Of a stretch of 64,000 nt of DNA, positions 48,204-57,069 are shown piece by piece; position 1 is the stretch's first letter; each line of letters starts with the position of its first letter. The stretch is from Paradevosia shaoguanensis (GTDB lineage: Bacteria; Pseudomonadota; Alphaproteobacteria; Rhizobiales; Devosiaceae). The stretch lies in the NCBI RefSeq assembly GCF_016801025.1, contig NZ_CP068983.1, positions 3,526,501-3,590,500 of the forward strand. The letters are read 5' to 3'. The notes under the pieces were generated by a model, which saw only the letters and a program-made list of their open reading frames with translations, did not search any database and had not been told where the DNA came from. A program made the position numbers and the translations under genes.

Positions 48204-48592
48204 CGTGCCGTAAGGTCGAGCGTCAACCAGGGATGCCTGCTGTCCTCGTAGACGGATTGGCTGGGTGCTGGGAATGCCGGATCGGCAAAGCTGCCCAGGG
48301 CGATTGCGATGTGGCTCGGCCGGCGCTCGGGATACCAGAAGACCGTGCTGCCGCAGTTCGGGCAGAAGTGATGGCGAAGCGGCAGTCCGCTATCGCCCAC
48401 CCGTTCATAGGTTCGCGAGTCGCCAGCGATCTGAACGGCTGTTTTAGGGAAGAACGCGGCCACGCCGAACGCGCTGCCGGTCCGGCGCTGGCATTCGGTG
48501 CAGTGGCAGACGGAGACCTTGTCCGGCTCGCCGGAGCATTCCACCTGCAACTGGCCGCAGGAGCATCTGGCTGTGCGTGTTTGCGCGCTCAT
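48200..48592 (-). CDS. GFA-family zinc protein
   Basis: This 130-residue protein read from MSAQTRTARCSCGQLQVECSG has the GFA (glutathione-dependent formaldehyde-activating enzyme-like) zinc pattern: CSCG near the N-terminus, CHCTECQRRTG in the middle and CPNCGSTVFWYPERRPS. True GFA activity is unproven for most members. An upstream start in the same frame adds an unconserved leader. It is followed by nothing on its strand before the converging GAP-family gene. Confidence 0.88.
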   Translation of the reverse strand: MSAQTRTARCSCGQLQVECSGEPDKVSVCHCTECQRRTGSAFGVAAFFPKTAVQIAGDSRTYERVGDSGLPLRHHFCPNCGSTVFWYPERRPSHIAIALGSFADPAFPAPSQSVYEDSRHPWLTLDLTAR

Positions 48593-48635
48593 GCACGAAG
48601 CTTGCAGGCGCGCGGGCCGAAATGCAACGCGCAAG

Positions 48636-48662
48636 AAAAAGGCCGGGTTTCCCCGGCCTTGG
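48636..48662 (-). terminator. Terminator of the zinc-ribbon gene
   Basis: On the minus strand GGCCGGGG pairs with CCCGGCC around AAA and the 3' side is followed by TTTTT (complement of 48636-48640). It lies six bases after the stop of the gene at 48668. Confidence 0.85.
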
Positions 48663-48667
48663 CAGCA

Positions 48668-48976
48668 TCAGAAATCGAAGAGATCGTCTAGGAATGAGCC
48701 GCGCTTCTTCTTGCGGTATTGGCCATCGCGACCATGGTCGTCGTGGTCCTTGTAACGCGCGTCCGGGCGGTAGTCTTGCCGCGGCGGCTCTGGGCGGAAG
48801 TCCTGGCGCGGGGTTTCCGGCTGGCGGGCGGGTGCCTGCTGGCCAGAGGAGCGTTCGATGATCTTGTCCAACTCACCACGGTCGAGCCAGACGCCGCGGC
48901 ATTGCGGGCAATAGTCGATCTCGATGCCCTCGCGCGAGGTCATGAGGAGGTCGGCATTGTCGATTGGACACTTCAT
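48668..48976 (-). CDS. Zinc-ribbon (zf-TFIIB-like) protein with Arg/Asp-rich tail
   Basis: This 102-residue protein begins MKCPIDNADLLMTSREGIEIDYCPQCRGVWLDRGELDKIIE, a four-residue zinc site (C3 with CPQC) of the zf-TFIIB-like family. The rest is a polar, Arg/Asp/Pro-rich, probably disordered tail (RQDFRPEPPRQDYRPDARYKDHDDHGRDGQYR) ending KKKRGSFLDDLFDF. Function is unknown. Confidence 0.8.
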   Translation of the reverse strand: MKCPIDNADLLMTSREGIEIDYCPQCRGVWLDRGELDKIIERSSGQQAPARQPETPRQDFRPEPPRQDYRPDARYKDHDDHGRDGQYRKKKRGSFLDDLFDF

Positions 48977-49059
48977 GGGCTGGCCCTGTTCTCCGGCTGA
49001 TTGCGGTCCTTGGTAGATAGGAACCGCAATCGCGCGATCAAGCAGGGTTCAACCGGTTG

Positions 49060-49485
49060 TCAGAGCGCGGCGGCGATGGATTTTGCCAATGCGGCCAGGT
49101 CGGCATCGTCTGCCTTCTGGCCGGAGGCGTGGCGGCCGAGTTCGGTGCCCTCATAAACCGGCATGATGTGGAAATGCAGGTGGAAGACGGTCTGCCCGGC
49201 CGGGGTCTCGTTGAACTGGACGAGCCGGAAGCCATCGGCGCCAGTGGCCTTCATCACGGCCTGCGCGAGCTTCTGGACCTTGGGGATGACGGCGGAGAGC
49301 ACGGCGGGGTCGGCATCGAGCAGGTTGCGGCTCGGGGCCTTGGGGATGACCAGAACATGGCCGCGCGACTGCGGGAAGACATCCATGATGGCCAGGACAT
49401 CGGCGTCCTCATAGACCTTGTGGCTCGGGATATCACCGGCGAGGATCTTGGCGAAGATGTTCGAGGGGTCGTAGGCCGGCATCAT
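49060..49485 (-). CDS. HIT-family nucleotide hydrolase
   Basis: This 141-residue histidine-triad protein has FAKILAGDIPSHKVYEDADVLAIMDVFPQSRGHVLVIPK and the triad VFHLHFHIMP (His-x-His-x-His). HinT-like members hydrolyse AMP-linked phosphoramidates. The exact substrate is not evident. MM at the start offers two adjacent ATGs and the choice is immaterial. Repeat copy 5 lies between it and the next gene. Confidence 0.9.
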   Translation of the reverse strand: MMPAYDPSNIFAKILAGDIPSHKVYEDADVLAIMDVFPQSRGHVLVIPKAPSRNLLDADPAVLSAVIPKVQKLAQAVMKATGADGFRLVQFNETPAGQTVFHLHFHIMPVYEGTELGRHASGQKADDADLAALAKSIAAAL

Positions 49486-49610
49486 GGGCTCCTCTGCAAA
49501 TGCGGTGCGTTGGGCTTACCGCCCTGCTGGCGTTGTCACAAGGGGGCAAGCCCAGCGCACCGAGACCTGCTGGCTGACGTCGCCCCACGGAAATCGCATC
49601 CCCACCCCGA

Positions 49611-49697
49611 TCTTCCCCGGGCGAAGAGCCCGGGCCTACGGATGGCGCCACTCGCGTTGGACGGTGCAATAGGCCCCGGCTTTACGGCCGGGGAAGT
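49611..49697 (+). repeat. 86-base dispersed palindromic element, copy 5
   Basis: The end arms are intact. The centre is decayed (CCACTCGCGTTGGACGG). GGTGCAATAGGCCCCGG is conserved. CCCACCCCGAT precedes it. It lies between the HIT gene and the fusion gene. Confidence 0.88.
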
Positions 49698-49732
49698 TCC
49701 GTGAGTGAGAGCAAGCTCAGCGCAGGAAGTTC

Positions 49733-50860
49733 CTACTCTGCTGCCCGCAACTCCCCGCTCTCGGCTTTCTGGATGAAGCGGAACCGAAAGTAATTCCAGC
49801 AGGCGAGCGTCGTGAACGTCACCGGCACGTAGGTGAAGCCGCGCTTGATGAAGAAGAGGGTGATGCCCACGGCCGTCTGAGCGCTCATGGCGCCCTTGCC
49901 CATGGCCGAGGTGAAGGAGGAGGGGACGATGTGCCGATAGACCAGGGCGTTGGATTTGTAAAAATCCAGTGCCCGCGCCGCGAAGGCGCGTTTGGAGGCG
50001 GCGTAGTCCTTGAGTTCTTCCATGCCGAGATCGCCGTGGAGTTCGACTTCCGAGCCGAGGCCCCAGACTTCCGGCGGGGTCAGGCGGTCCTTGCCGATTT
50101 CGATGAAGAGTTCGGTGAGGTCGACGGCTGTGCGGTAATTGGCGTTCCAGCAATCGTCGGATTTGGCGCCATGGGCGAGGATCAGGACGTCGGCGCGTTC
50201 AAGCTTTTCGCGCATGCGCTCGTAATTGCCGGCGGAGAAATCGACGCCGGACTTGGCGGTTTCGACGGTGGCACCTTCGCGTTCGAGACGTTCCTTCATG
50301 GCCGAGCCATAGGCGCCGGAAGCGCCGGTCAGCAGAAAGCGGCGGCCGGCGATCTGGTTGCCGGTGCCGAAAAGCAGGTCGAAGAGGTTGAAGAAAGAGG
50401 AGAAGAAGTTGTGCGGATGGACGTGGTGGAGCGCGTGGTAGGAATTGTTGACCCACCAGAGCGGGCGCTGGCCGTCGACACGGTCCATGGCCATGTGATT
50501 GAAATCCATGCCTTCCTCCTTGATCGTTCCGACCAGGAGCACGATGCGCAGCACGACGTTAGCAACCACGGCCGGCCAGGGGAAGACGAAGAGGAAAAGC
50601 AGGGTGCCGACGAGGCCGGTCACGAATTCGGGGAGGATGTGGAACCAGAAGTTCTGGCGGACATAGCCCGGGTGGATATCGAGCTTCATGTCGAGGAATT
50701 TGTGGTGCACCCAATGCCAGGACGAGAACGTGCGCAGCAGCTTGAAGCGCGACTTTTCCCAGCGGTGCAGCAGGTAGTGCAGGATATCGAACAGCAGCGT
50801 CGATACGACGAAGATCACCGCCGACTGAACGAGAAAAACGATTATCGCCCAAAGGTCCAT
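49733..50860 (-). CDS. Fatty-acid hydroxylase-like / short-chain dehydrogenase-like fusion
   Basis: This 375-residue two-part protein starts best at MDLWAIIVFL, where AGGAG lies six bases upstream. The N-terminal half is membrane-bound with the histidine clusters HYLLH (28-33), HWVHHK and HALHHVHPH, the diiron ligand pattern of sterol desaturase/fatty acid hydroxylases. The C-terminal half is soluble, with a Rossmann glycine motif LLTGASGAYGSAM and DVLILAHGAKSDD, an SDR-like fold without an obvious YxxxK. Similar two-domain proteins exist elsewhere, so the fusion is unusual but not unique. Substrate unknown. Confidence 0.83.
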   Translation of the reverse strand: MDLWAIIVFLVQSAVIFVVSTLLFDILHYLLHRWEKSRFKLLRTFSSWHWVHHKFLDMKLDIHPGYVRQNFWFHILPEFVTGLVGTLLFLFVFPWPAVVANVVLRIVLLVGTIKEEGMDFNHMAMDRVDGQRPLWWVNNSYHALHHVHPHNFFSSFFNLFDLLFGTGNQIAGRRFLLTGASGAYGSAMKERLEREGATVETAKSGVDFSAGNYERMREKLERADVLILAHGAKSDDCWNANYRTAVDLTELFIEIGKDRLTPPEVWGLGSEVELHGDLGMEELKDYAASKRAFAARALDFYKSNALVYRHIVPSSFTSAMGKGAMSAQTAVGITLFFIKRGFTYVPVTFTTLACWNYFRFRFIQKAESGELRAAE

Positions 50861-51034
50861 GGCGATCTCCTGCAAAACTGATTCACGTTTTCAGCAGGCG
50901 CGAACGGAGCACTCGCGCCAGGCCACGGAGCTCTCTCGCGGGCGAGAAAGCGGTGGCGAAAAGGTTCGTGATGGTCACGGATAATTTTGCCCCACTCGGG
51001 TAGTGCCACCCAAAGCGGCGCGCGTCAAAAGACT

Positions 51035-52195
51035 TCACCCCTTTTTGAAGGGTGTAAATCCATCGAGCATGTCCTGGTCGTGCGCGACGGAAGCGCGTTC
51101 GTGCTCGAGATAGTCGGCAACGGCGTTGCGCAGGCCCGGATGGCCGATCCAGTGGACGGAGTGGGTGGGCGTCGGCACATAGCCCCGCGCCAGCTTGTGC
51201 TCACCCTGCGCGCCGGCCTCGACGGTCCGTAGCTTGTGGGCGATGGCGAAGTCGATGGCCTGGTAATAGCAGAGTTCAAAATGCAGGAACGGCACGTCGC
51301 GGACGGCGCCCCAATAGCGGCCGTAGAGCGTATCGTGGCCGAGGAGATTGAGGGTGCCGGCAATCGGCCGGCCACCGTCATAGGCGAACATTAGCACGAC
51401 TCGATCGGCCATGGCCGCCGAAAGCAACGAGAAGAAGCTGCGGTTGAGATAGGGGCGGCCCCATTTGCGGCTGCCGGTATCCTGGTAGAACGCGAAGAAC
51501 TCGTCCCAATGGTGCTCCTTGATGTCGGAGCCGGTGATCCACTCGACGCTCAGCCCTTCCTCGCCCAGCGCGTCACGGCGCTCGCGGCGGGTTACCTTGC
51601 GGTGGCGGGAGGAGAGGGTGGCGAGGTAGTCCTCGAAGCTGGAGAAATCCTGGTTGTGCCAGTGATATTGCGTATCGACGCGATGCAGCCAGCCGGTTTC
51701 CTCGGCGAATTCCGCTTCTTCTTCGGGCACGAAGGTGGCGTGGACGGAGGAGGCGTTGCGCTGCTGGGCCAGGGTTTCGGCGGTAGTGAGGAGGGCGCGG
51801 CGCAGGGCCGGGTCGCCCGAGGGCACCCAGAGCTTGGGGGCCGTCACCGGCGTGAAAGGCACCGAGCACTGGAGCTTGGGGTAATACTCGCCGCCGGCGC
51901 GCTGATAGGCATCGGCCCAGGCATGATCGAAGACGTATTCGCCCTGCGAGTGCGATTTGAGGAAAAGCGGCATCAAGGCGACTGGGATGCCGTCGCGCTC
52001 GAGCAGGAGGTGCTGGGGCTGCCAGCCGGTACGGGCATTGGCGGAGCCGGATTGTTCGAGGGCCAGGAAGAATGCGTGGTCCAGGAACGGGTTATCCGGC
52101 TTTCCGGAAGTCGAGGGGACCAGGCCATTCCACGTGGCAGCAGGTATGGAGGCCGTCGAAGGGTGGATGGTCGCGGTCAATTCCGCATCAGACAC
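51035..52195 (-). CDS. DUF482/COG3146 GNAT-fold protein
   Basis: This 386-residue protein, taken from GTG 52195 (MSDAELTATIHPS), resembles COG3146, a GNAT-fold family. Features are NPFLDHAFFLALEQSGSA, LPLFLKSHSQGEYVFDHAWADAYQRAG, the GNAT-like SSRHRKVTRRERRDAL and FYQDTGSRKWGRPYLNRSFF, then PIAGTLNLLGHDTLYGRYWGA. Enzymatic role is unknown; FemAB-like aminoacyl transfer has been suggested for relatives. It overlaps the upstream phosphodiesterase gene by eight bases. Its 3' end contains a short hairpin. Confidence 0.85.
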   Translation of the reverse strand: MSDAELTATIHPSTASIPAATWNGLVPSTSGKPDNPFLDHAFFLALEQSGSANARTGWQPQHLLLERDGIPVALMPLFLKSHSQGEYVFDHAWADAYQRAGGEYYPKLQCSVPFTPVTAPKLWVPSGDPALRRALLTTAETLAQQRNASSVHATFVPEEEAEFAEETGWLHRVDTQYHWHNQDFSSFEDYLATLSSRHRKVTRRERRDALGEEGLSVEWITGSDIKEHHWDEFFAFYQDTGSRKWGRPYLNRSFFSLLSAAMADRVVLMFAYDGGRPIAGTLNLLGHDTLYGRYWGAVRDVPFLHFELCYYQAIDFAIAHKLRTVEAGAQGEHKLARGYVPTPTHSVHWIGHPGLRNAVADYLEHERASVAHDQDMLDGFTPFKKG

Positions 52196-52943
52196 GGTCG
52201 GGGTCGAATCCTTCGAATACGAGCTGGTCGGCGCGTCCGGCGACTTCGCGGGCCTCATTGGCCGAGCGGATGGTCCAGGCCGTCACCGGCACGCCCATGG
52301 CGCGGAAGAAGCGCACGGCGGGCAGGTCCAGCGATTTCTGGTAGCACGAGATGAAGTCGAAGCGGGACCAGGGGGCATGGATGAGATGTCGAAGCTGGAA
52401 GCGCTGGCTATCGGTAAGGCGCCCGTCCTCGTCGGGGTCGTCGTAGCTGTAGGTGATGATGCCGACCTTGCCGCCAAAGCCGGCGCGGCGCACCGCTGCA
52501 ATCAGGTGGGGATCGAAGGATTCGAATACAAGCGGGCCCTTGTAGTCCTTGACCGCCTTCGCGGCCGCATCGGCGAGGCGCTGAGTGTTTTCGTGCGTCT
52601 GCGTCTTGAGTTCGACCTGGAGCAGCGTGCGGCCGTTCACCTGGGCGAGGAAATCGTCAAAAGTCTGCGGGCAATCGCCGGAGGCGGAGCCGAGCAGGGG
52701 CGTCGAGGTCATTTCCGCGGCCGTGGCGTTGCGCACGAAGCCTTCCACGCCCTGCAGGCGAAGGCGGTCGTCGTCGTGAAACACGACCGGCACGCCGTCC
52801 GAGGTCAACTGCAGGTCGCATTCGATGGCGAAGCGGCCGGCGATGGCGGCGTCGAAGGCGGAGCGGGAATTCTCGATCACACCGGCCTGGCGGTCATGCA
52901 GGCCGCGATGGGCGATGGGACGGTCGAAAACGAGCTTTGACAT
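52188..52943 (-). CDS. Glycerophosphodiester phosphodiesterase
   Basis: This 251-residue GDPD releases glycerol-3-phosphate from deacylated phospholipids. The TIM-barrel signature IAHRGLHDRQAGVIENS (His and Glu) and the metal-binding AIECDLQLTSDGVPVVFHDD (Glu, Asp, His) are present, then LLQVELKT and PVTAWTIRS. No signal peptide is visible, so it is cytoplasmic and UgpQ-like. It sits between ridA and the DUF482 gene. Confidence 0.93.
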   Translation of the reverse strand: MSKLVFDRPIAHRGLHDRQAGVIENSRSAFDAAIAGRFAIECDLQLTSDGVPVVFHDDDRLRLQGVEGFVRNATAAEMTSTPLLGSASGDCPQTFDDFLAQVNGRTLLQVELKTQTHENTQRLADAAAKAVKDYKGPLVFESFDPHLIAAVRRAGFGGKVGIITYSYDDPDEDGRLTDSQRFQLRHLIHAPWSRFDFISCYQKSLDLPAVRFFRAMGVPVTAWTIRSANEAREVAGRADQLVFEGFDPDRV

Positions 52944-52945
52944 AA

Positions 52946-53404
52946 CTAGACTTCGATTATCGCTTCAATTTCAACGGCGGCGCCGAGCGGCAGGCCGGCC
53001 ACGCCATAGGCGGCGCGGGCATGCTTGCCCTTGTCGCCCAATACGCCGACCAGAAGGTTGGAGGCGCCGTTGGCGACGAGGTGGTGCTCGGTGAATTCGG
53101 GGGTGGCGGAGACGAGGACCGAGAGCTTGACCACGCGCTTGACGTCATCGAGGTCGACGCCGCCATTATGGACGATCTGGGCGAGGATGTTGACCGCGGC
53201 GAGCTCGGCGGCATTGCCACCCTGCACGACGTTCATGGTGTCGCCGAGCCGGCCTTCCACCACGCCGCCTTCGCCCGTCGAAAGCTGGCCGGAAATGTAG
53301 AGCAGGTTGCCACTCCGGCACACCGGCAGGTAGCTGGCAACGGGCGGGTTGGCGCTGGGAAGCTCGTAGCCGTATTCACGCAGTTTCTCGATCGCCTTGG
53401 TCAT
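52946..53404 (-). CDS. RidA-family protein
   Basis: This 152-residue Rid/YjgF protein is of the longer type: PVASYLPVCRSGNLLYISGQLSTGEGGVVEGRLGD, then KLSVLVSATPEFTEHHLVANGASNLLVGVLGDKGKHARAAYGVAGLPLGAAVEIEAII. It lacks the usual arginine-binding CPYSQA context of archetypal RidA, so deaminase activity is uncertain. The start overlaps the dinB stop by four bases (ATGA). Confidence 0.9.
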   Translation of the reverse strand: MTKAIEKLREYGYELPSANPPVASYLPVCRSGNLLYISGQLSTGEGGVVEGRLGDTMNVVQGGNAAELAAVNILAQIVHNGGVDLDDVKRVVKLSVLVSATPEFTEHHLVANGASNLLVGVLGDKGKHARAAYGVAGLPLGAAVEIEAIIEV

Positions 53405-54723
53405 TTGTCGTCGGTTCTTTCCGTGTTCTCTGCCGATTTGGGGCGGCCGGACCGCCCGTAGAGTTTGCCGCGCACGACAGCGTCGCTGCCGAAGCGGGAG
53501 CGCACCCGGTCCATCGCCCGTTCCGCGGCGGCCTTGCGGGCTACCTTGGGCTCCAGAAGGTCCACCGGGTCTTCGACGCCGGCGGCGGGCTCCAGGCCCG
53601 TAACGCCGATGCCGATCAGCCGGAAGGCCGTGCCGTCGATCTCGCGCGCCAGGAGCTGGAGGCCATGTTCGTAAAGGACGTTGGCCAGTTGCGTAGGGAT
53701 CATCAGGGCGCGCGCGCGGGTTCGCAAGCGAAATCCTGCTGATTTGAGCTTGAGATGGACAGTATCGCCCACCAGCCCCTTGGCCTTGAGGCGCTCGGAC
53801 AGCCGCTCGGACTGGGCCAGAAGCTCGGTGGAGAGGGCTTCGAAGTCGCTGAGGTCGGTGTTGAACGTGGTTTCGCTCGAAACCGACTTCATCTCGTTGT
53901 CGGGCGAGACGGCGCGCGAATCTTCGCCGCGCGATAGTCGCGAGAGGCGGGCGCCGGAATCGCCGTAGCGGCGGATGAGGTCTTCGCGCGGGTGATTCTG
54001 GAGCTGGCGGATGGTGGTGAAGCCATCCTTGCGCAGCGTTTCGGAGAATACCTTGCCGACCCCGAAGATGAGGCTGATCGGCTTGGGGGCGAGGAAGTCG
54101 ATGGTTTCGGCCGCTCCGATCACGGCGAAGCCGCGCGGCTTATCGAGGTCGGAGGCGATCTTGGCCAGGAACTTGTTGTGCGAAAGACCGACTGAAACGG
54201 TAATGCCCAACTCAGTCTCCACGCGCTTGGCGAAGCGGGCGAGCACCAATGCGGGCGGTGCCTTGTGCAGCGCCTGCGTGCCCGAGAGATCGAGGAAGGC
54301 CTCATCGATCGAGAGCGGCTCGACCAGCGGCGTCAGGTCGTCCATGAGCGCGCGGACCTGCCGGGAGACGCCCACATACTTGGCCATGTTGGGCGGCATC
54401 ACCACCGCATCGGGACAGAGCTGACGGGCGGTGAACATCGGCATGGCCGAGCGCACCCCGCTCTGGCGGGCGATGTAGCAGCAGGTGGAGACGACGCCTC
54501 GCGTGCCGCCGCCGATGATCAGCGGCTTGTCGAGCAGCGAGGGATCGTCGCGCTTTTCGATCGAGGCGTAGAAGGCGTCGCAGTCGATATGGGCGACCGA
54601 GAGCGTCGGCAGCTCCGGATGGGCGAAAATTCGCGGCGAACCGCATCGGCGGCAGCGGGCAGGGGCCGTCTCGGCCGCGCCCGTTGCTGAACAGTCCCGG
54701 CAAAGGAAGGGGACTGGCGCCAT
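53401..54723 (-). CDS. dinB: DNA polymerase IV with N-terminal zinc-ribbon-like segment
   Basis: This Y-family translesion polymerase is 440 residues. The palm motifs are AHIDCDAFYASIE (Asp47, Asp49) and LSIDEAFLD (Asp140, Glu141), with fingers, thumb and a little-finger region after. Before the palm, residues 8-27 form C-x2-C...C-x2-C (Cys8, 11, 24, 27), a zinc-ribbon-like prefix absent from E. coli DinB. Helix-hairpin-helix IFGVGKVFSETL is present. The stop overlaps ridA by four bases. Confidence 0.94.
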   Translation of the reverse strand: MAPVPFLCRDCSATGAAETAPARCRRCGSPRIFAHPELPTLSVAHIDCDAFYASIEKRDDPSLLDKPLIIGGGTRGVVSTCCYIARQSGVRSAMPMFTARQLCPDAVVMPPNMAKYVGVSRQVRALMDDLTPLVEPLSIDEAFLDLSGTQALHKAPPALVLARFAKRVETELGITVSVGLSHNKFLAKIASDLDKPRGFAVIGAAETIDFLAPKPISLIFGVGKVFSETLRKDGFTTIRQLQNHPREDLIRRYGDSGARLSRLSRGEDSRAVSPDNEMKSVSSETTFNTDLSDFEALSTELLAQSERLSERLKAKGLVGDTVHLKLKSAGFRLRTRARALMIPTQLANVLYEHGLQLLAREIDGTAFRLIGIGVTGLEPAAGVEDPVDLLEPKVARKAAAERAMDRVRSRFGSDAVVRGKLYGRSGRPKSAENTERTDDK

Positions 54724-54724
54724 G

Positions 54725-55015
54725 TCATCCCGCTGGGTTGAGCTTGGCCCAGACGCGCATGAACGAGTCGGGGGAAAGGTTCTGGTTGGCGCAGAGGGCG
54801 AGCAGCAGCGGCTCGTTGGAAGCGAAATAGTCGATGAGTCCGCGCCCCAGCGAGTCGGAGCCTACCGCATTGCGCAGCGCGGCCGGGACGTAGCCGGTCA
54901 CCGCCATGAAATTCCCCAGTTCCTCGGGGTTTTCAGCGAGGAAACCAAGACACATATCTGCCAGAGAATTGGCATCGAGCGGGGGCGGCTTCAGGCGGTC
55001 CACGTGGGGTTCCAT
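54725..55015 (-). CDS. DUF3572 family protein
   Basis: This 96-residue protein, taken from MEPHVDRLKPPPLD, matches the alphaproteobacterial DUF3572 family: SLADMCLGFLAENPEELGNFMAVTGYVPAALRNAVG and LIDYFASNEPLLLALCANQNLSPDSFMRVWAKLNP. An upstream start at 55081 adds a leader without family character. It lies directly before dinB and diverges from divK. Function unknown. Confidence 0.85.
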   Translation of the reverse strand: MEPHVDRLKPPPLDANSLADMCLGFLAENPEELGNFMAVTGYVPAALRNAVGSDSLGRGLIDYFASNEPLLLALCANQNLSPDSFMRVWAKLNPAG

Positions 55016-55104
55016 TTCAGGATTTGTAACGAAGTTGATGTTAGCCGAGAGATGATGGAAAACGAAGTGGCGGCACCACACGAGATGGGGCCAAGCGAGG
55101 GCGC

Positions 55105-55479
55105 ATGGCCAAGACAGTGATGATCGTTGAAGACAACGAGCTTAACATGAAGCTCTTCAACGACCTGCTGGAATCGCGCGGCTATTCGGTGATCCAGACC
55201 CGCAACGGGATGGAAGCGCTCGACCTTGCGCGCGCGCACCACCCGGACCTGATCCTGATGGATATCCAGTTGCCCGAAGTTTCCGGGCTCGTGGTCACCA
55301 AATGGCTCAAGGAGGACGACGACCTCGCCTCCATTCCCGTAATCGCGGTTACGGCCTTTGCCATGAAGGGCGACGAAGAGCGGATTTTGCAAGGCGGCTG
55401 CGAGGGTTACATCTCCAAGCCCATCTCCGTGCCTCACTTTTTGGAAACTATTGCTCACTACATTGGACCTGCCGTTTAA
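55105..55479 (+). CDS. divK: Single-domain response regulator DivK
   Basis: DivK is an essential cell-cycle receiver in alphaproteobacteria, phosphorylated by DivJ and dephosphorylated by PleC. At 124 residues it is one receiver domain: MIVEDNELN with the acidic pocket, phospho-acceptor Asp53 ([13 protein letters not shown]) and Lys ([14 protein letters not shown]). The pairing with pleD 41 bases downstream is the conserved divK-pleD arrangement. Confidence 0.94.
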   Translation: MAKTVMIVEDNELNMKLFNDLLESRGYSVIQTRNGMEALDLARAHHPDLILMDIQLPEVSGLVVTKWLKEDDDLASIPVIAVTAFAMKGDEERILQGGCEGYISKPISVPHFLETIAHYIGPAV

Positions 55480-55520
55480 GCGGCCTGGGGGCAATTCCAT
55501 TTAGGTGAGGTGGTCGGCCG

Positions 55521-56891
55521 GTGACAGCGCGTGTGCTGATCGTTGACGATATTCCCACGAATGTGCGTCTACTTGAGGCGCGACTGACTGCGGAATATTT
55601 CGAGGTGCTGACGGCCACGTCCGGCCGCGAGGCGCTGGCGATCTGTGATCGCGCCGATATCGACCTGGTCCTTCTCGACGTGATGATGCCCGAGATGGAC
55701 GGCTTTGAAGTCTGTCGCCGCCTCAAGGGCAATCTCAAGACCCACCACATTCCCGTCGTCATGGTGACGGCGCTCGACCAGCCGTCCGACCGCGTGCGCG
55801 GCCTTGAGGTCGGCGCCGACGATTTCCTCACCAAGCCGGTCGACGACATCCAGCTCATGGCGCGCGTCAAAAGCCTGGTGCGGCTCAAGGCGCTCACCGA
55901 CGAATTGCGCGCCAGGGCACAGACCGGCCAGCAGATCGCGGTCGAAGACGCGCTGCGCGCCATGGATTCGATCACGACCGACAACGGCCGGATCCTCCTC
56001 ATCGATACCGATCAGCGCCATGCCGAGCGCGTGGCTGGCTACCTGCGCGACAACAACGAAGTCGAGGTGCTGACCAACCCGTCCGATGCTGTTCTGGCCC
56101 TGGCCGGCGGCGATTTCGAGCTGGTGCTGGTGTCGATGGCGCTGAGCGAGTTCGATGCGCTGCGCATCTGTTCGCAGATCCGCACTCTGGAGCAGGGCAG
56201 GACCCTGCCGATCATCCTCATCGCCGAAGATGTCGATCGCAACCGCGTCGTGCGCGGGCTCGACCTCGGGGTCAACGACTTCATCATGCGGCCGGTCGAG
56301 CGCAACGAGCTCTCGGCACGCGTCCGTACCCAGATTCGCCGACAGCGCTATGCCGTGGAGCTGCGCGAGAGCGTCAACCACACGCTGGCGCTCGCCGTCA
56401 CCGACGAGCTCACGGGGCTCTATAACCGCCGCTATTTCGAGCGCCATCTGAGCCTCATGCTAGGCAAGGCGCAGGAGCAGAGCCGCGATATGGCGCTGAT
56501 GCTCATCGACATGGATTTCTTCAAGGCGGTAAACGACACCCATGGCCACGATATCGGCGATGCGGTGCTCAAGGAATTCGCCCTGCGCCTACGCCGCAAC
56601 ATCCGCGGCGTCGATCTCGCCTGCCGCTTCGGCGGCGAGGAGTTCGTGGTGCTGATGCCCGATACGGATTTCCGCCAGGCGCAAAGCGTGGCCGAGCGTG
56701 TACGTCAGGCGGTCGCCGAGCGTCCCTTCGAGGCTGGCGCCCAGCGTCCGCTCAACATCACCGTTTCCGTCGGTGTGGCGCTCAACGATGCCGAAGGCGA
56801 TACGCCCGAGCTGGTGCTCAAGCGCGCCGACATCGCCCTCTATCGAGCCAAGAGGGAAGGGCGCAACCGGGTCATTTTCGACGCCGCGTGA
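55521..56891 (+). CDS. pleD: Response-regulator diguanylate cyclase PleD (GTG start)
   Basis: PleD controls polar development through cyclic di-GMP. It starts at GTG and has 456 residues: receiver 1 (~1-120, phospho-acceptor Asp53 in LVLLDVMMPEMDG), receiver 2 (~155-275, with Ser in place of the phospho-acceptor Asp, ELVLVSMALSEFD) and a GGDEF domain (~285-456). GGEEF is at 371-375 and the I-site RGVD at 362-365. So the second receiver is the usual degenerate adaptor, and feedback inhibition is expected. Confidence 0.96.
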   Translation: MTARVLIVDDIPTNVRLLEARLTAEYFEVLTATSGREALAICDRADIDLVLLDVMMPEMDGFEVCRRLKGNLKTHHIPVVMVTALDQPSDRVRGLEVGADDFLTKPVDDIQLMARVKSLVRLKALTDELRARAQTGQQIAVEDALRAMDSITTDNGRILLIDTDQRHAERVAGYLRDNNEVEVLTNPSDAVLALAGGDFELVLVSMALSEFDALRICSQIRTLEQGRTLPIILIAEDVDRNRVVRGLDLGVNDFIMRPVERNELSARVRTQIRRQRYAVELRESVNHTLALAVTDELTGLYNRRYFERHLSLMLGKAQEQSRDMALMLIDMDFFKAVNDTHGHDIGDAVLKEFALRLRRNIRGVDLACRFGGEEFVVLMPDTDFRQAQSVAERVRQAVAERPFEAGAQRPLNITVSVGVALNDAEGDTPELVLKRADIALYRAKREGRNRVIFDAA

Positions 56892-57069
56892 AGGCCGAAG
56901 CGGGGCGCGAAACACCGCCTCGGATTCGCTGAAATTGCTCTCGAAAAACCCTCCGAGCGGGCGCCTCGGTGCGAGAGCTAGCTCCCTCGATATAGCCCCG
57001 TATGCGTTAGGGTTAACACTTCACTATTAATGCGCAAACCGGCCGTTCGGAGCCGAGAAACGCTTGTGT
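56892..57069. other. Spacer after pleD
   Basis: This 178-base stretch contains no credible gene and no clear terminator for pleD. CTTGTG at 57063 and TAGGTT 17 bases after it are a weak -35/-10 pair that could start the RNA described next. I give it little weight. Confidence 0.4.

Noticed and set aside
51029-51055. Short hairpin overlapping the stop of the DUF482 gene, read as terminator
   Set aside because: Stem is only about 5-6 bp and part of the coding end; too weak to call.
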